Assembly: GCA_021414205.1 (NCBI GenBank)
Contig: JAIOOW010000003.1
Location: forward strand, 259,370 to 300,364
From: Candidatus Anderseniibacteriota bacterium
Lineage (GTDB): Bacteria; Patescibacteriota; Andersenbacteria; UBA10190
Reading direction: 5' to 3'
DNA: 40,995 bases
Shown here: piece by piece, positions 37,268 through 40,995 of the stretch
Numbering within the stretch: position 1 is the first letter of the stretch
How the letters are laid out: each line of letters starts with the position of its first letter
Program-made: the position numbers and the translations under genes
The notes under the pieces: model-generated
Told to the model about the DNA's origin: nothing
The model's database searches: none
Seen by the model: only the letters and a program-made list of their open reading frames with translations

Positions 37268-37355
37268 AAATTGACAGTATCGGCAATTTCTATTAATTTA
37301 ATATCGGTAGTTACGAATGGTTCTTTTGATGCCTAACACGGGAAGGGGCTTGATT

Positions 37356-37778
37356 ATGTTTTCTATGCAGTTTTGTGGGTCGCAACAACCGGGCGGTGCT
37401 GATTTTGAAATCATTTTCATTGTTGAGGGGAAGCGGTACGATCTGCGCTGCGATACAGAGGGTCAGCTTGCGTTGTTCGAAAAGAAGGAGATGAAAGACG
37501 AAAGATCGACTTCTGTGTCGTGGATCAAAACCTTGCCTACTCAAGACGATGTGCTCAGACTCCTTCCTCAAGAGCAGCAGTGGACATGGGAGAAGTTGAT
37601 GATCGCCAAAGAGTATTGGTTGCAAGGGTACGACATCGCCGCCCGGGGATACGTCGAATCTGAATTACGCCAGATTGAAAAGGTTCGGCGTTTTTATTCG
37701 TTTTATTCGAGATCATCGGCTTGGGGGGATTTCGCTCGGGGGTTGTTTGGTCGCTTGCAACGACAGCTTGCACGGTAA
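37356..37778 (+). CDS. Hypothetical protein
   Basis: ATG 37356 preceded by SD-like GGGAAGGGG; own terminator. Confidence 0.5.
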   Translation: MFSMQFCGSQQPGGADFEIIFIVEGKRYDLRCDTEGQLALFEKKEMKDERSTSVSWIKTLPTQDDVLRLLPQEQQWTWEKLMIAKEYWLQGYDIAARGYVESELRQIEKVRRFYSFYSRSSAWGDFARGLFGRLQRQLAR

Positions 37779-37789
37779 GCAAAAACAAG

Positions 37790-37828
37790 GACCGCTCTTA
37801 CGGAACGTAGAGCGGTCTTCTTTAATTT
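37790..37828 (+). terminator. Rho-independent terminator
   Basis: GACCGCTCT...AGAGCGGTC then TTCTTTAATTT. Confidence 0.85.
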
Positions 37829-37839
37829 AGGATAACAAT

Positions 37840-38469
37840 TTATTTAAAATTGTCCCAGAAATTGTTGAGCGTATAGACTTGGTCTACTCCGGTTACTTCG
37901 CCTTTTGCTCTAATTACTTGATGTTTAACATCAACGGTGTCGCATCCGACAGTTGAGCCTAAACGCTTGCACACTGTGCTTGGCGTATATTCCATTTTAA
38001 TTTCTGTGCTTTTAATTCCTTTTTCTCGATACGTTGAAGTCATCACGTTTACGGAGATCGTCTTATCGTCCGTGTTTACGTCGGTAACTTTTCCAATGAT
38101 TTCAAATGTTCGGTCGTTGATAGTAAGCTCTGAAACCTTAAACGTATTTCCAACTTTTTTACCCTTCATAACCACTTCTTGGCCAAGCTTAAGCTGTTTC
38201 CAAGATTCTAATCGCTTTACTCCGTTTACATATCCATATACTTTTGCCGTACTGATGCTGTACGCGATATTTTGATTTTTCACTTCTCCAAACGCTTTTG
38301 ATGAGCCTGCTGTTACGGTTACATACACGAGGCTTTTTGTTGGAGCCTTAACGTCCGTAACTCCGCGTAATGTGAACGGGTAGTTGGTGTCTGCGAATGC
38401 TGGTGCAGCGAGTGCAATTGCGAACGCAGCGAATCCTACAAATCCCAGTGAAAGAAAACGTAATTTCAT
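37840..38469 (-). CDS. Secreted paralogue B (signal peptide, DUF5666/OB-like)
   Basis: Signal peptide MKLRFLSLGFVGFAAFAIALAAPAFA; similar to neighbouring ORF. Confidence 0.7.
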   Translation of the reverse strand: MKLRFLSLGFVGFAAFAIALAAPAFADTNYPFTLRGVTDVKAPTKSLVYVTVTAGSSKAFGEVKNQNIAYSISTAKVYGYVNGVKRLESWKQLKLGQEVVMKGKKVGNTFKVSELTINDRTFEIIGKVTDVNTDDKTISVNVMTSTYREKGIKSTEIKMEYTPSTVCKRLGSTVGCDTVDVKHQVIRAKGEVTGVDQVYTLNNFWDNFK

Positions 38470-38490
38470 AAAAGGTAATGGGATGAAGAA

Positions 38491-39117
38491 TTAATATTTG
38501 TTCCAAACTTTAATCGCGTTGTACTGATTGTCTGTGCCGCTTAAGCTGCCATCAACTCTGATCTTTTGGCCGTCGTTTGCAATATCGGAACATCCAATTT
38601 CTTTCCCGGACTGTAAGCATTTAGTTGAGGAGTTATAGGTGATTGTAACGTATGTATTCTTCAGCACTGATTGCTTGTATGATGATGTTTTTACAAGCAC
38701 TTTAAACTTGTCGTTATCATGATCAGTGCTTGCAACAGTTCCTGTCATACTGAATACTCGATCGTTTATTACGAGGCGAGTAACGGTGTATGATTTGTCG
38801 GATCCTGTTCCGAACATCACAACTTCCTGACCAAATTTAATTGCCTTGTAGTTCGTGGTAACAAGTTTGCCGTTTACGTATTTTTGAATCTTGGCTTTAG
38901 AAATTTTGTACGCAATGTTTTTATCTAGTCCGTAATCAATGGTGTCTTGATTAGATGCATATGTGCCAGTTACGTATACTGCATCTTTTGTTGGTGCTGT
39001 AACGTCAACAATACCCTTAACAACGAACGAAGAGCTCGCGTGAGTAGTTGATACAAAGGCTGCTACGAGAGCTATGATACTGAGAGCTCCTCCGATTGCA
39101 ATTCCTGATAATTTCAT
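38491..39117 (-). CDS. Secreted paralogue A (signal peptide, DUF5666/OB-like)
   Basis: Shared VDVTAPTKDAVYVT, NIAYKISKAKI..YVNG, IKFGQEVVM, LVINDRVFSMTG, C...GKEIGC. Confidence 0.7.
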   Translation of the reverse strand: MKLSGIAIGGALSIIALVAAFVSTTHASSSFVVKGIVDVTAPTKDAVYVTGTYASNQDTIDYGLDKNIAYKISKAKIQKYVNGKLVTTNYKAIKFGQEVVMFGTGSDKSYTVTRLVINDRVFSMTGTVASTDHDNDKFKVLVKTSSYKQSVLKNTYVTITYNSSTKCLQSGKEIGCSDIANDGQKIRVDGSLSGTDNQYNAIKVWNKY

Positions 39118-39187
39118 AAAGTTGTTCCTAAAGAATTAATATATTTATATAATACCATAAAATAAGGTGAAGAGCTAGGAGGAAAAT

Positions 39188-39216
39188 AAAAAATCCCGCT
39201 CCAATTTTGGGGCGGG
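39188..39216 (-). terminator. Terminator of the 39236-39775 gene
   Basis: Minus strand CCCGCCCCAAAATTGGAGCGGGATTTTTT. Confidence 0.8.
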
Positions 39217-39235
39217 TAAAAGAGGCGAGACGGGT

Positions 39236-39775
39236 TTATGAGAGGGAAACTTCAGTGCCTTCGCATGCGTTATGTCCAGTAGACGTAAACCAGAGATGAT
39301 CGCAACGCGCATACGCTAATCCGCTGAGCATCTTGTCGATAGTCGGACCGATAGATGCGCGCAGGTGGTACTCCCACTCCCAGTTTCCAACTGTACGATT
39401 GAGTTCCCGAAGTTTTCGAGAAATGTCATAGCACAACGTTCGAGCCGTCGACTCATACTCGAAGCCAAGGATGACCCCATCTTGAAATGATGGAATTAGT
39501 CGAGCTTTTGGGGGAGGGCCTAGCAATGATATGCACCTGTCTACGACGTCCAGGAAGATGCTCTCCGCAGGATCCGTGGCGCTTCGCGGATGGTATATGC
39601 GACGCTTTTCAGCGCCATCTAGGCATAGTGCGATCCACGTTATGTCAGTGTAAAAATGTACACCCCTCAATGCTTGGTTCACCCATTCGCATGGGTGGCA
39701 AAGTATTCTGGCTAAGTATCCTGAGTCGCGATTGTGCGTGCTCACGTCGATATTGAATGTTTGCCAAGGAGACAT
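39236..39775 (-). CDS. Hypothetical protein
   Basis: ORF with own terminator and SD-like AAGGAAAGG upstream. Confidence 0.5.
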   Translation of the reverse strand: MSPWQTFNIDVSTHNRDSGYLARILCHPCEWVNQALRGVHFYTDITWIALCLDGAEKRRIYHPRSATDPAESIFLDVVDRCISLLGPPPKARLIPSFQDGVILGFEYESTARTLCYDISRKLRELNRTVGNWEWEYHLRASIGPTIDKMLSGLAYARCDHLWFTSTGHNACEGTEVSLS

Positions 39776-39860
39776 GTAATAAGCCCTTTCCTTAAGACTG
39801 TGGTTTTGAAAAGGTCAACGACCTTACTCCTAGCTCTTAGGGTACGTATAATGTGGAAAC

Positions 39861-39889
39861 TTGCAATAAGTCATCATTTTACCCATAAT
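39861..39889 (+). promoter_or_regulatory. Predicted promoter of tRNA-Lys, TTGCAA-17-CATAAT
   Basis: Hexamers with a 17-nt spacer, about 11 nt upstream of the tRNA. Confidence 0.5.
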
Positions 39890-39900
39890 ACTAACCACGC

Positions 39901-39972
39901 GCTCATAGCTCAGTGGTAGAGCAGTGGCCTTTTAAGCCAACGGTCGGGGGTTCGAATCCCTCTGGGCGCACA
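39901..39972 (+). tRNA. tRNA-Lys (TTT)
   Basis: GCGCTCA/TGGGCGC acceptor, D-arm GCTC...GAGC, anticodon loop CTTTTAA, T-arm GGGGGTTCGAATCCCTC; no encoded CCA. Confidence 0.95.
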
Positions 39973-39982
39973 CAATAAAAAT

Positions 39983-40008
39983 ACCCCGCTATAAGCGGGG
40001 TATTTTGC
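39983..40008 (+). terminator. Terminator after tRNA-Lys
   Basis: ATACCCCGC-TATAA-GCGGGGTAT-TTT. Confidence 0.9.
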
Positions 40009-40019
40009 TGGGATGGCGA

Positions 40020-40637
40020 TTAATACCCCAGTTTTTCGTTTACGATAATAACAGTTACATTTCGGCCCATATTTGGGTTTTCTTTCTTAAACATCACAAT
40101 TTTATTAAGAGATGTGCCGGAGCCGTATTTTTGCATCATGTGTACGTCCTCAAGTGGAACAACGTATTCTTCTATTCGCTTCAAGCCTTCCATAAGGTTT
40201 GGTACCAGTTTTTGCGCACCAACTACGAAGATTAAGTTTTTCGACGTAAATACGATATGGGGGAGTTGACTGCCTGTGTTAGATGCCACTAAGAATTCTC
40301 CTGTTTCAGAAAGCGCATGCACGCTCCCGAGGTAGAAATCTGAAAGCGATGCTTGCTTACGAAGTTCGCCTTGTTTTGCTTTGTCTTGTTCAGCAAGAAT
40401 TCCTTCATGTAAATTATTCCATCCATGCTGACCAGCTTGGAGGTAGTCTACGAATCCGATTGTTTCAAGCGTTACGGACGATCCGTTCATAACAGATGCG
40501 CCGGCAGGAATCATGGATTTAATTTTTTCTAATGCCTCGGCGCCAGTATTCACAGACACGCCATGAATATTATGTTCCTCTAGTTTTTTGATAGTGTTAG
40601 TTATTTGTTCTGGTGTTGCTAATGTTTCGTAGTTCAT
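40020..40637 (-). CDS. LUD-domain (LutC/DUF162-like) protein
   Basis: ALEKIKSMIPAGASVMNGSSVTLETIG...SLSDFYLGSVHALSETGEFLVASNTGSQLPHIVF...KNLIFVVGAQKLV. Confidence 0.85.
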   Translation of the reverse strand: MNYETLATPEQITNTIKKLEEHNIHGVSVNTGAEALEKIKSMIPAGASVMNGSSVTLETIGFVDYLQAGQHGWNNLHEGILAEQDKAKQGELRKQASLSDFYLGSVHALSETGEFLVASNTGSQLPHIVFTSKNLIFVVGAQKLVPNLMEGLKRIEEYVVPLEDVHMMQKYGSGTSLNKIVMFKKENPNMGRNVTVIIVNEKLGY

Positions 40638-40670
40638 ATGACTGTTATTAATTAAGTGAAGATAAGAGGG

Positions 40671-40958
40671 CTATGATTTAGGCTTTTTTACTGCATGCGT
40701 GAGATTTTTTATAAGTTCTAATAAATACTTGCTATTGACCGTGTAGATGACTTCTTGCCCTCGCCGTTGGTCTGTAACAAGGTTCGAAGATTTGAGCGTT
40801 TTTAAATGTTGAGACATAACGGGCTGCGAAACCTCTACGATCTTTGCCAGTTCTGTAACGCTTTTCGGCCCATCGGCGAGCGCTTCTACGATCTTGTAGC
40901 GGGTGGCATTGCCGATGCCTTTGCCGAATGTTTCAATTTGGTCGCACAGTTCACTCAT
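40671..40958 (-). CDS. ArsR-family HTH regulator
   Basis: GNATRYKIVEALADGPKSVTELAKIVEVSQPVMSQHLKTLKSSNLVTDQRRGQEVIYTVN. Confidence 0.88.
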   Translation of the reverse strand: MSELCDQIETFGKGIGNATRYKIVEALADGPKSVTELAKIVEVSQPVMSQHLKTLKSSNLVTDQRRGQEVIYTVNSKYLLELIKNLTHAVKKPKS

Positions 40959-40968
40959 AAGAATATAA

Positions 40969-40992
40969 ATATATTAGCATAACCTAATATAT
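40969..40992. promoter_or_regulatory. Perfect inverted repeat, candidate ArsR operator
   Basis: ATATATTAG-CATAAC-CTAATATAT directly upstream of the arsR-like gene. Confidence 0.6.
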
Positions 40993-40995
40993 AAT

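Noticed and set aside
1-40995. UGA recoding (alternative genetic code as in some CPR lineages)
   Set aside because: Identified genes such as mraZ end at TGA in the expected place, and no conserved gene needs TGA read-through.
1-40995. CRISPR array, transposase, integrase, retron/DGR
   Set aside because: No regularly spaced direct repeats, terminal inverted repeats, RT or recombinase motifs seen by eye.

Overview
The window looks like about 41 kb of a compact bacterial chromosome. It is probably CPR/Patescibacteria-like, but that is an inference from gene content and small envelope/housekeeping operons and was not tested. Recognisable blocks: the 3' end of mltG; an L10-leader-like region with rplJ-rplL; a short dcw cluster (mraZ-rsmH-ftsL-like-ftsI/PBP-MurF-like) followed by tRNA-Glu and a YfhO-like membrane protein; Fe/Mn-SOD; a riboflavin kinase/rmuC divergent pair; lexA; a PIN protein; an envelope operon (coiled-coil lytic transglycosylase, membrane protein, GT2, WecA/MraY-like, DUF192); rplU; a recR-dnaB-cysS group; a CorA-like/BNR-lipoprotein divergent pair; hrcA-grpE-dnaK-dnaJ with a CIRCE element; a tandem pair of secreted paralogues; tRNA-Lys; and a LUD/ArsR pair. 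Between these sit several orphan genes, many with their own promoter, Shine-Dalgarno (SD) and terminator. I see no mobile element, CRISPR array or rRNA. The most unusual signals are: (i) -10 boxes placed 6-7 nt upstream of ATG at many genes (predicted leaderless mRNAs), contrasting with SD-led orphan genes; (ii) a candidate 12-codon leader ORF whose stop lies inside a perfect 30-bp terminator-like palindrome upstream of an orphan gene (~15.92-16.02 kb); (iii) two orphan genes with a near-identical promoter/spacer and similar 5' UTRs; (iv) a MurF-like and a WecA/MraY-like protein with substituted catalytic motifs; (v) a eukaryote-type GNA1-like acetyltransferase; (vi) a 10-nt-period GTGG array upstream of mraZ.
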